The notes under the pieces were generated by a model. It was not told where the DNA came from and ran no database searches. It saw only the letters and a program-made list of their open reading frames with translations. Shown here piece by piece: positions 17,356-24,540 of a DNA stretch of 24,540 nt (position 1 is the stretch's first letter; every line of letters begins with the position of its first letter). This stretch comes from JAFMDF01 sp039024375 (GTDB lineage: Bacteria; Bacteroidota; Bacteroidia; Chitinophagales; Saprospiraceae), in assembly GCA_039024375.1 (NCBI GenBank), contig JBCCQK010000058.1, positions 1-24,540 of the forward strand. Direction: 5' to 3'. Both the position numbers and the translations under genes were made by a program.

Positions 17356-17446
17356 AAAATTCCCTTCTGTTTAGAGTACAATCCCTTCCCAACAGACTTA
17401 CTATTAAAAACACAGCTTCATCAAAATCAAAAAACAGTAGTTCAAA
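17351..17446 (+). promoter_or_regulatory. Shared leader, copy C (upstream of YHYH lipoprotein)
   Basis: This contains AATAAAAATTCCCTTCTG, TTTAGAGTACAATCCCTTCC (GAGTACA at 17374-17380), CAGACTTACTATTAAAAAC and CTTCATCAAAATC (CATCAAA at 17419-17425), with the ATG 72 bases after the AGTACA word. It is nearly the same as copy B at 11654-11737 even though the genes that follow are unrelated, which argues for a conserved or transferred regulatory cassette rather than gene duplication. Confidence 0.6.
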
Positions 17447-18412
17447 ATGACCATTTCAAAATTCCCTTTATCCATAATATGCCTCTTCTTTTTAGTCATT
17501 GCTTGTAGTAAAGATGATGTAGTAGAGGACACCGCTATTGCCTGTACGGGTGACAACGAAACGAGCACCACCAATATCGGATGCTCTTTTACGCCCACCG
17601 AGGAAAACCGCTACACCGAAGAGGTGGTCAATGGGGTACGCACCATGACCTCCAACGGTGTACCGGTACACGAATATGGCTTGCGCGCACAATTGACTTT
17701 AGCTCCCGTTGGTGGTAATTATCGGGTGGCGGCTACCCCCACTTTAACCGATACACCAACCAGCATTTTGAGGGAAAACAATCGTCCACAATTCTTTTAC
17801 GGTATCAGTTTGCACGGCATCCTATTAGCCCCTGCACCCGCTGAACCGTTTATTTTTGAAAATCCCCAAACGGGCGAGTATAATTGGGATTGGGTCATTG
17901 AACCTACGATGTTGCAAGGGCAAGGTACTATCGATATGCCCCGAGTTAGTTTAGATTGTGCCTCGGCGCACCAAGGACCGCAGGGCTATCACTATCACGG
18001 GAATATGTTTGTGTACGCCGAGTATCTAATAGCGGGCATTAGTGATAACAGCACCGTTCCAACGGAACCTGTACAAATGGGCTGGGCAGCCGACGGTTTT
18101 CCCATCTTGTATCGCTATGGACCCGATGGGGCGGGCGGCATCCAATTATTGCAGTCAAGCTACCAACTGAAAGAAGGGGTGCGTCCTGGAGATGGCATTA
18201 CCGCCCCTTGCGATACGTATTCGGGACGCTACACTAACGATTGGGAATACGTGGCGGGCTTGGGTGACTTAGACGAGTGCAATGGCATCGAAAGAGAACT
18301 GACCATTAGGACCGTAGAAGGCACGAAGACCTTCCCTTACTTCTATGTCGTTACGGACAACTTTCCGCAAATTGGTCGCTGTTTGATGGGGACACCTAGT
18401 GATTCTTTTTAG
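17447..18412 (+). CDS. YHYH-domain lipoprotein
   Basis: This 321-residue protein has a lipoprotein signal (MTISKFPLSIICLFFLVIAC) with the lipobox Cys at residue 20, followed by SKDD. The rest is one YHYH domain: STTNIGC near the start, APAPAEPFIFENP at about 128-140, GPQGYHYHGNM at 177-187 and GWAADGFPILYRYGPDG at about 212-228. It ends at GTPSDSF. It aligns throughout with residues 30-315 of the T9SS-sorted protein at 3576-5645, which continues past GTPSETF into metal-binding repeats; this copy stops exactly there. So the same extracytoplasmic domain is presented in two ways, by lipid anchor and by type IX secretion. The function of the YHYH family is not established to my knowledge; conserved His, Asp and Cys residues make metal binding plausible. 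It carries the GAGTACA leader. Confidence 0.88.
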   Translation: MTISKFPLSIICLFFLVIACSKDDVVEDTAIACTGDNETSTTNIGCSFTPTEENRYTEEVVNGVRTMTSNGVPVHEYGLRAQLTLAPVGGNYRVAATPTLTDTPTSILRENNRPQFFYGISLHGILLAPAPAEPFIFENPQTGEYNWDWVIEPTMLQGQGTIDMPRVSLDCASAHQGPQGYHYHGNMFVYAEYLIAGISDNSTVPTEPVQMGWAADGFPILYRYGPDGAGGIQLLQSSYQLKEGVRPGDGITAPCDTYSGRYTNDWEYVAGLGDLDECNGIERELTIRTVEGTKTFPYFYVVTDNFPQIGRCLMGTPSDSF

Positions 18413-18745
18413 TAAAAAAATATTAAAAAAGGAGCGGCCTATTGGAGACTAAAGAAAAATAAGTGAACGATTGATAGCTACCTATTGCAACCTTAATCCG
18501 AACCCATGATAAAAGCAGTGATTTATCCTATTAATCGTGTTCATCCTGTCTAAAAAAATATACAATGGTTTTGTCGAAGTACTTAAATCGACATTCCCTA
18601 GTGGTTCACCATCGGAATTAACGAGGTTTCTGGCGTAGGTGCACATGGGGTCGATAGTAGATTTAATGGAAAATTTCTCCGTTTTAGAGTACAACTGGTT
18701 GCTGAAAGGCTTATAGAAATAAAAGTCTATTTCATCGAAATAAAT
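18413..18745. other. Intergenic region before the hybrid regulator, with leader copy D at its end
   Basis: I see no convincing gene in these 333 bases. A minus-strand frame over 18482-18766 exists but has no recognisable features and runs through the leader. The sequence GTGTTCATCCTGTC near 18538-18551 resembles short repeats often found between Bacteroidota genes. The last 78 bases are leader copy D. Confidence 0.55.
18668..18745 (+). promoter_or_regulatory. Shared leader, copy D (upstream of broken hybrid regulator)
   Basis: This contains GGAAAATTTCTCCGTTTT, AGAGTACAACTGG (GAGTACA at 18687-18693) and CTATTTCATCGAAATAA (CATCGAA at 18733-18739). The spacing of 46 agrees with copies B and C, and CTATTTCATCGAA is identical to copy A. 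The sequence between the two words is largely different, so the end blocks and the spacing appear to be what is conserved. The ATG lies 58 bases after the AGTACA word. Confidence 0.55.
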
Positions 18746-20472
18746 ATGTCCGCACCGCTCACTCAAAATATGGTCAACAGTGAAAAGCGTAAGCTATACC
18801 TCTTCCAAGTAGTCCTCCAATTAGCGATGGGATTAAGCTATCTTTTTGCCTGTACCAATTTTCTTGCTAATAGCCCCCTGACCATCGTAGGGTATAATTT
18901 TGCATTTGGTGTATTTTTTACAGGTTGCTATTGGTTTAGAAAAAATAATTTAGACCGCACAATTCTCATTGCGGGCATTGGTTTCCAACTATTCATCTTT
19001 GGACACGCCTACTATTTATTACCAGGCAAACAAATTGAGGCGGGACTCGGCATTTTGACCTCCATGCTCCCTATTTTTTTGAGTGGACTAGGTTTGTGGT
19101 ATTTTTTTACTAGTAATCTGATTTTATATCACATCGTGCTTTACAGTGTGGATTACGAACAATTTTTCTTTGGTCAATACATTTTTTACATCGTCATTTT
19201 TATTCTCATCAGAGCCGTTGTAAAAGAAAATGTAAAGTACGAACGGGAATTAATCGTACAGCGAGATAAAATTCGGCGGGACGCTAAAAAATTGAAGGCA
19301 GCCGACGAACTGAAAAATCGTTTTTTTGCCAATATTTCCCACGAATTACGTACCCCGCTGACTTTGTTGGTAGCTCCTATTCAAAACTTGCTAGGCAGTA
19401 CTAACCTTTCCGAAAAGCAGCAAACTTAACTACAATTGATGAATAGAAACGGCGAAAAATTGGGGCGTCGAATTAACAAATTACTGGAATTATCTCGCTT
19501 GGATGCGGATAAAGTAGTTGTGAATTATTCTGCTGTACCCGCAAAGTGTGGGCGACAAGCACCGTAGGAAAAGGGAGTACGTTTTACCTACAATTGCCCT
19601 ACGTGGAAACGGATGCAGTGCCCCTTTTAGCTACTTTGGAAACGAGAACGACGACGGAAATCTCCCTACCAAAAACCAATCAAAATAAAAAAACAATCGT
19701 TAAACCCACCGTGCTAATCGTAGAGGATAACGCTGACCTACGGCAGTATATGAAATTAAGCCTTTCCGACAAATACGACATTTTAACCGCCGAAAATGGT
19801 CAAGTGGCATTGGATTTATTGACTACTAAGCAACCCTCACCCGATTTAATACTTTTGGATTTGATGATGCCCGTGATGGACGGAAAAGTGTTGCTACAAA
19901 AAATAAAATCGACCGATAAGTTGCGAACGCTTCCCATTATTGTCTTGACGGCACAACAAACAGTTGAAGTCAAAATTGAGACGCTGCGCATCGGTATAGA
20001 CGATTATCTTACCAAACCTTTTGTAGAAAAAGAATTACTCGCTAGAGTGGACAACTTAATCGTCAATGCACAAGTAAGAAAACAACCAATAGCGGAGACA
20101 CCCACCGAGCAAAAAGAAGAACAGTTAAACAATTTAACGGCGGCTGATTTGGAGTGGTTGAAAATGGTGGAGGAAAAGATGTTAGCACAAATCGGCAACA
20201 GTCAATTCAAACTAAGTGATTTAGCGCACGATTTGCACATTTCCATGCGCAGTTTCCAACAAAAAATTAAACTGTTGACGGGGCAAACGCCGAAAAAATA
20301 TCAACGCCAAATTTTACTACACGAAGCCCGTAATATTCTCAAAAGTGGACGGGTGCAAACGGTTTCCGAATTGAGTTATCGCCTGGGTTTTGAAGACCAA
20401 CATTATTTTTCGGGGTTGTACAAAAAACAGTTTGGCGTTACGCCCAGAGAGGAACTAGGTCGTTTGGGTTAA
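18746..20472 (+). pseudogene. Hybrid histidine kinase / response regulator / AraC-type regulator, broken
   Basis: The 5' part (227 codons) encodes about five transmembrane helices (residues 20-158), a linker coiled coil and the H-box FFANISHELRTPLTLLVAPI with His199, then stops at TAA 19427-19429. The frame continues after the stop with LQLMNRNGEKLGRRINKLLE, the normal second HisKA helix. It then jumps near 19540 into a different frame at VWATSTVGKGSTFYLQLP, the very end of a HATPase domain. About 110-120 residues holding the N, G1 and F boxes are therefore missing. From 19546 the frame is intact: REC domain (Glu60, Asp61, phospho-Asp105, Thr135, Lys157) and AraC-type HTH (residues about 205-305). 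As written it cannot autophosphorylate. The 308-residue 3' part may still be made, starting at GTG 19546. It carries leader copy D. Confidence 0.85.
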
Positions 20473-20492
20473 AGCATACGTGTGGTATTGTG

Positions 20493-20669
20493 TTAAAAGA
20501 GTATTAGTAAGCTAAAATAAAATGTGTAATTAATCAGATAGGTATATTGTCGCCCACTTCTATCGGTTACAATATCAGCATCTTGCTGTTGATGCTCAAA
20601 TGGCACGGTGTCGTCTTCTCCACAAGAAAACAAAACAATGGTCAAAATGAGAAAAAGTAATTTTTTCAT
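20493..20669 (-). CDS. Small putative lipoprotein (58 aa)
   Basis: The ATG at 20669-20667 opens a 58-codon frame beginning MKKLLFLILTIVLFSCGEDD, a good lipoprotein signal with the Cys at residue 16 and acidic residues after it. It continues TVPFEHQQQDADIVTDRSGR and ends in an aromatic tail with YTYLINYTFYF. The N-terminus is convincing, but the mature part is only about 42 residues and the hydrophobic ending is odd, so it may be the 5' remnant of a longer lipoprotein gene. It lies convergent to the broken regulator, next to another gene fragment. No family was recognised. Confidence 0.5.
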   Translation of the reverse strand: MKKLLFLILTIVLFSCGEDDTVPFEHQQQDADIVTDRSGRQYTYLINYTFYFSLLILF

Positions 20670-20747
20670 TACTGATACTTTTTCTCCAAAACTACTAACT
20701 TACCATAGATTTAAAAGGTTATAAGAAAAGTAATCTTTCGATTCTAA

Positions 20748-20984
20748 CATCTAAGACCAAAGGCGCCTCTGTACGGAGCATCGAGAGATAATTTTCGAGT
20801 TGCTGTTCCACATCTATTGATTTGGGGATTAAAGGATACTGCCTTACTACCAGATGTTAAAAAGCCCCTCGGCGAATTTTGCGATAATTTAACGGTAAAA
20901 GAAGTACCTAATGCGGACCATTGGATTCTACATACGCATCCTAAAATAGTGGCTAAATATATTGCTGAATTTCTGGGGGAATAA
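20748..20984 (+). pseudogene. C-terminal remnant of an alpha/beta hydrolase
   Basis: An open frame without a plausible start codon ends at TAA 20982-20984. Its translation includes NFRVAVPHLLIWGLKDTALL, a VKEVPNADHWILHTHP stretch and KYIAEFLGE. This is the usual ending of an alpha/beta hydrolase of the epoxide-hydrolase or haloalkane-dehalogenase type: the strand VPxLxIWGxKD supplies the acid residue and ADHW supplies the catalytic His. The nucleophile half is absent; a stop at 20745-20747 lies in frame just upstream and unrelated sequence precedes it. It is a gene fragment left by a deletion or rearrangement. Confidence 0.7.
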
Positions 20985-21064
20985 CATTGAGAGGATTGCC
21001 TAGCAAAAACCACAAAGTTTATCGAATTTAGTGGCACAGTTCCAATAATTTTGGTATCTAGGGC

Positions 21065-21886
21065 TTGCATTTTAAATCTTCTTTTCGACCAACCAACGAA
21101 TACGCCAAGCATTATATGTATTATTTAGGCCTACTCGGAATTTGTCTAGTCATTGGGCTGCTGCTCAATCAAAGGACGATTGTACGCCTAAAGCGGAGAA
21201 ATCAGCTACTGTTAGAAGAAAAAAGGCAGTCCGAAGAACTACTCGCCAATATCTTACCACCCGAAGTGATTCGTCAACTCAAAAACAAGGTTATTTCCGA
21301 CGCCAAAAAGTATCCAACGGTCTGCGTCTTCTTCAGTGATTTTAAAAGTTTTAGTCAAATTGCCGAGACGATAAGCCCCGACGAATTAGTGGCCGAACTC
21401 GACTACTGTTTTACGCATTTTGACCGCATCATCGACAAATTTCGCTTACAAAAGATTAAAACCATTGGTGATGCGTATATGTGCGTAAGTGGCCTTTACA
21501 CGCGGGGAGAAAACCATATCCATCGAATGATTCACGCAGCGCTGGAAATTCAACAGTTTATGGAGCAAAGGAAAGCTAGTAGATTAGCCGAAGGGAACTT
21601 TTTTTTCGAAGCGAGACTAGGTATTCATACGGGCCCCGTTGTGGCGGGCATCATTGGCGAAAAGCGCTATGCTTTTGACGTTTGGGGCGACACGGTCAAC
21701 GTAGCCCAGCAAATGGAAAATAAAGGAGAGGTAGGCAACGTCAACATTTCGGGACAAACCTACGAGTACATTAAGGGGCAATTCAAATGCACACATCGAG
21801 GGCAATTAGTAGCCAAGAATAAAAAAACGTACGAAATGTATTCCGTTGACAAAGTTGCTTCTACGAAAACTTATCTTAGGATTTAG
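21065..21886 (+). CDS. Class III adenylate/guanylate cyclase, short N-terminus
   Basis: The frame from TTG 21065 gives 273 residues; ATG 21116 (MYYLGLLGICLVIGLL) is an alternative start. A transmembrane helix at about 19-35 is followed by a signalling helix ending ELLANILPPEVIRQL (59-72) and the catalytic domain (about 85-262). The two metal Asp residues are present (FFSDFKSF, Asp92; KTIGDAYM, Asp136), as are Lys132 and Asp205, which favour ATP as substrate, and the transition-state Asn212. The Arg four residues later in most family members (VN-ASRME) is Gln216 here (VNVAQQME). Related proteins usually have a longer N-terminal sensor; here there is only a short piece before the helix, next to the gene fragment at 20748-20984, so the sensor may be lost. 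Activity is uncertain. Confidence 0.8.
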   Translation: MHFKSSFRPTNEYAKHYMYYLGLLGICLVIGLLLNQRTIVRLKRRNQLLLEEKRQSEELLANILPPEVIRQLKNKVISDAKKYPTVCVFFSDFKSFSQIAETISPDELVAELDYCFTHFDRIIDKFRLQKIKTIGDAYMCVSGLYTRGENHIHRMIHAALEIQQFMEQRKASRLAEGNFFFEARLGIHTGPVVAGIIGEKRYAFDVWGDTVNVAQQMENKGEVGNVNISGQTYEYIKGQFKCTHRGQLVAKNKKTYEMYSVDKVASTKTYLRI

Positions 21887-21890
21887 GGTA

Positions 21891-21930
21891 GTGATTAATG
21901 ACTGGCTGATTAGTGACTAGTGATTAGTTT
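21891..21930. repeat. Short TGATTAGTGACT-type repeat
   Basis: Between the cyclase and the acetyltransferase there are tandem, slightly varied copies of TGATTAGTGACT (GTGATTAATGACT, CTGATTAGTGACTAGTGATT). The reverse complement of the stretch at 8656-8689 in the second S74 gene matches it at about 19 of 21 bases. It has no coding role here. Confidence 0.5.
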
Positions 21931-22067
21931 ACCGACTAAAAAGCGTTAGAAAAAATAAATTTACAAATTCAAAATTTTAACTTCTTGATTGTCAGTGCTT
22001 TTAGATTTTAAATTTTCCTAATTATTCTACCATACGTTGCTCAATCAATTTTTTTAAGAAAGTTTAA

Positions 22068-22577
22068 ATGGACACGACCGCTTGTATTAATGAAGCCTCG
22101 CCACCAGACTACGCAGCCATTGCGGCTATCTACAACGAATACATCGAAGGCGGCGGGGTCACCATGGACGAAGTACCAAAAACAGCTGATGACATTGCGC
22201 AATGGGTCGCCCAATTCAACGACCGAGAACGACTGTTTACACTTAGCGAAAATGGTGTTATATTAGGCTGGGGCATTATCAAGAAATACAGCGACCGCAG
22301 TGGCTATCGGACAACCTGCGAAACAGCCGTTTATCTGACCCAACAAGCTAAAGGCAAAGGTTACGGAACGTTTCTGAAGAAACATCTGCTCAAAGTCTGC
22401 GAGTCACTTGGTTATCGACATCTAGTGGCCAAAATACTCGGTGGCAACGAGGCCAGTATTATTTACAATCAAAAATTGGGCTACACCATTGTCGGTCGCC
22501 AACAGCAGGTTGGTTTTCGGGACGGGCAATGGTACGATGTAGTCATTATGCAGTACTTGATACCGTCTAACAGCTAA
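22068..22577 (+). CDS. GNAT family N-acetyltransferase (phosphinothricin-acetyltransferase-like)
   Basis: This 169-residue cytoplasmic protein spans a full GNAT domain. Its N-terminal IAAIYNEYIEGGGVTMDEVP resembles the PAT/Bar type (I-x-N-x-x-I-x-x-x-x-x-T). The acetyl-CoA pyrophosphate loop is QAKGKGYG (residues 93-100, Q-x-x-G-x-G), preceded by the ETAVYL strand. Further on are the NEASIIYNQKLGYTIVGRQQ segment and GFRDGQWYDVVIMQ, the usual PAT-like ending. Such enzymes acetylate primary amines of small molecules, including methionine sulfoximine or phosphinothricin; the actual substrate cannot be told. It stands alone, with 181 bases before it and 280 bases after it, and no operon partner is evident. 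Confidence 0.9.
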   Translation: MDTTACINEASPPDYAAIAAIYNEYIEGGGVTMDEVPKTADDIAQWVAQFNDRERLFTLSENGVILGWGIIKKYSDRSGYRTTCETAVYLTQQAKGKGYGTFLKKHLLKVCESLGYRHLVAKILGGNEASIIYNQKLGYTIVGRQQQVGFRDGQWYDVVIMQYLIPSNS

Positions 22578-22857
22578 GTTTTCCAACAAAAAAATCTACT
22601 CTTTCTGAACATTTTTTTCTTACCGTAGTTTATTTCCTGCGTTCGATTTTGTTTAACAACAACATAAATAGCAGTACATAGCCCCCTGTTTAAAAACGCA
22701 CACCACTTACTGATTATCAACTACTTATTTTTTATAAAAAGATAATCTACTCTTGAAGCAATACGTTCAACATTTCAAAACTTTAAACAAACAGCCGCTT
22801 TTTGTGCTCTAGGGTGCCAGAAACTGGTTTTTCAATAAATTATAAATTCGAATCATT

Positions 22858-24330
22858 GTGTCGAAAAAAATAGCAGTCATCGGTTCTGGTTTTGCGGGTT
22901 TAAGTGCCGCTTCTTGCTTAGCCGCAGCGGGAGAAGAAGTCCATTTATTTGAGAAAAACGAACAGTTGGGTGGCCGTTCTCGTCAATTTAAGACGAACGA
23001 GGGGTTTATCTTCGATATGGGGCCAAGCTGGTACTGGATGCCCGACGTTTTCGAGCGATTTTTCAAGCGATTCGGCTACACGAGCAAAGATTTCTACGAC
23101 TTAAAATTACTCGACCCTTCGTTTTCTATGATTTTCGAAGGGAACGAGGAAATGAAAATTCCCGCCGACTTTGATGCGCTTTGTCAACTATTTGAGGACG
23201 AAGAAAAAGGGGCGGGCGACAAGTTGCGGAAATTCATGAAAGAAGCAGCGTATAAATATGATAAGGGCGTCAACGAATTGGTGTATAAACCTGGGCTTTC
23301 TTTACTAGAGTTTGCGGATTTGGATTTAATCAAAAACGTTTTTCGCCTCCAAGTCTTTTCTTCTTTTAGCAAGCACGTTCGGCAGTTTTTCAAAAGTCCG
23401 AAATTGATTGCCTTGATGGAGTTTCCCGTTTTATTTTTAGGCGCCATGCCCGAAGACACGCCTGCTTTGTACAGCTTGATGAATTACGCTGGTTTGAAAT
23501 TGGGCACGTGGTATCCGATGGGTGGTTTTCACAAGATTGTGGAAGCCATGCAGCAAATCGCAAAAGAGCAAGGCGTCAACATCTACACAAACGAACCTGT
23601 GACCCAATTGACCGTCCAACAAAAAAGAGTAAGTCGAGTCATGGCCAATGGACATAGCATGGACGTTGATGCCGTCGTGGGTTCCGCCGATTATAACCAT
23701 ATTGAACAGAAATTGCTGGCGGAGCAGTACCGAAATTACACTCCCCAATATTGGGCAAAGAAGACTTTTGCGCCCTCTTCACTGTTATTCTATCTCGGCG
23801 TCAACAAGAAAATTCCTAAACTACAACACCATACTTTATTCTTCGACAATAATTTAAAGCAGCATTCAGAAGAAATTTATAAAGATAAAAAGTGGCCCAC
23901 TAAACCATTGTTTTACGCTTGTTGCCCATCCAAAACAGACCCAAGCGTAGCGCCCGAAGGCCACGAAAACCTCTTTTTGCTAATGCCCATCGCCGCTGGA
24001 TTGAACGACGAGGCGTCCATTCGAGAAGAATACTTTCACGTGATGATGGACCGACTAGAATCTTACGTGGGCGAAGACGTTCGGTCAGCCATTGTTTACA
24101 AGAAAAGCTACTGCGTTTCTAATTTTATTGAAGACTATAACGCCTACCAAGGGAACGCTTACGGACTAGCTAATACCCTGATGCAAACGGCCAATCTTAA
24201 ACCAAGTATCAAAAGTAAGAAGTTGAAAAACCTCTATTTCGCTGGGCAATTGACCGTTCCTGGCCCAGGCGTCCCTCCTTCGCTCATTTCGGGACAGGTA
24301 GTGGCTAAAGAGTTATTAAAAAACTTGTAA
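22858..24330 (+). CDS. crtI: Phytoene desaturase (CrtI-type carotenoid desaturase)
   Basis: The 490-residue protein starts at a GTG (22858-22860) directly before the dinucleotide-binding motif: MSKKIAVIGSGFAGLSAASC with GSGFAG at 9-14, then LFEKNEQLGGRSRQF. DMGPSWYWMPDVFERFF at about 54-70 and the C-terminal LYFAGQLTVPGPGVPPSLIS (from about 459) are hallmarks of CrtI-type desaturases, which introduce double bonds into phytoene using FAD at the membrane. The length is normal. The 280 bases upstream hold no gene, and the 210 bases after its stop, to the window end, show no gene start that I can defend; a phytoene synthase gene often follows in this phylum. Closely related members act on other carotenoids (for example CrtD or CrtN types), so the exact step is not certain. 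Confidence 0.9.
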   Translation: MSKKIAVIGSGFAGLSAASCLAAAGEEVHLFEKNEQLGGRSRQFKTNEGFIFDMGPSWYWMPDVFERFFKRFGYTSKDFYDLKLLDPSFSMIFEGNEEMKIPADFDALCQLFEDEEKGAGDKLRKFMKEAAYKYDKGVNELVYKPGLSLLEFADLDLIKNVFRLQVFSSFSKHVRQFFKSPKLIALMEFPVLFLGAMPEDTPALYSLMNYAGLKLGTWYPMGGFHKIVEAMQQIAKEQGVNIYTNEPVTQLTVQQKRVSRVMANGHSMDVDAVVGSADYNHIEQKLLAEQYRNYTPQYWAKKTFAPSSLLFYLGVNKKIPKLQHHTLFFDNNLKQHSEEIYKDKKWPTKPLFYACCPSKTDPSVAPEGHENLFLLMPIAAGLNDEASIREEYFHVMMDRLESYVGEDVRSAIVYKKSYCVSNFIEDYNAYQGNAYGLANTLMQTANLKPSIKSKKLKNLYFAGQLTVPGPGVPPSLISGQVVAKELLKNL

Positions 24331-24540
24331 AGTCAATTAATAGTTATCAATGAGCAATTATCAATGTGTCATGGAAAGAACGACAGATTTCATTTAAAGC
24401 AAGTGATAAATACTATCCGTCTCATAGTGGATTTTAATTACGAATTGAATTTATGATTGAATAGACTTTATTCTAAATGGTTTAGTGGGTGCAGCACAAA
24501 GGGTGCTGGTAACACAATACATAAAAAAAAAATAATAATA

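Noticed and set aside
18482..18766. Minus-strand frame of 94 codons upstream of the broken regulator
   Set aside because: It has no recognisable domain or signal, runs through leader copy D and overlaps the start of the regulator. It is probably a chance frame.
20744..21112. Minus-strand frame of 122 codons over the hydrolase remnant
   Set aside because: The plus strand encodes a recognisable alpha/beta hydrolase ending in the same stretch; the minus frame has no such features.

Overview
The window looks like chromosomal DNA of a marine or freshwater Bacteroidota, perhaps a Saprospiria-type lineage (the class is inference). Supporting signs are a type IX secretion C-terminal sorting domain, many secreted proteins opening with the 'DASAMLDVSSTDKG-LIPRMDS' cap typical of this phylum, lipoproteins followed by acidic +2/+3 residues, a hybrid one-protein two-component regulator with an AraC-type C-terminus, no obvious Shine-Dalgarno sites, AT-rich coding sequence and a carotenoid desaturase. 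No rRNA, tRNA, CRISPR array or integrase was seen.

Layout. (1) 1-5645, minus strand: a probable five-gene run reading YHYH/MopE-repeat/T9SS protein, DUF6702-like secreted protein, GMC oxidoreductase, Gfo/Idh/MocA oxidoreductase and a membrane protein cut by the window edge. (2) 6100-16469, plus strand: four large secreted fibre-like proteins that share an N-terminal cap and a C-terminal S74 self-cleaving chaperone plus coiled coil but carry different middle modules: two seven-bladed LVIVD propellers, one tandem beta-sandwich plus YadA-like head, and one YadA-like head. The second is interrupted by one in-frame TGA. A 3' relic of a fifth lies at 11193-11324. (3) 16476-17355: a REP-associated tyrosine transposase (RAYT) bracketed by two pairs of inverted REP palindromes. 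(4) 17447-18412: a lipoprotein paralogue of the YHYH protein. (5) 18746-21064: a decay zone with a hybrid histidine kinase/response regulator broken by a nonsense codon and loss of its ATPase domain, a 58-residue lipoprotein ORF and the C-terminal remnant of an alpha/beta hydrolase. (6) 21065-24330: a class III cyclase with a short N-terminus, a GNAT acetyltransferase and a phytoene-desaturase-like CrtI.

The most unexpected signal is a conserved leader of about 80-95 bp, with AAAATTTCC, then (T)AGAGTACA, then about 45 bases to CATCGAA, lying just before the start codons of two S74 fibre genes, the YHYH lipoprotein and the broken regulator. A weaker GAGTACA match precedes the YHYH/T9SS gene. 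This suggests one surface-protein regulon (fibres, YHYH proteins and a hybrid regulator) or a mobile 5' cassette. Two palindrome families, one of them RAYT-linked REP, sit immediately upstream of the leader at three of the sites.
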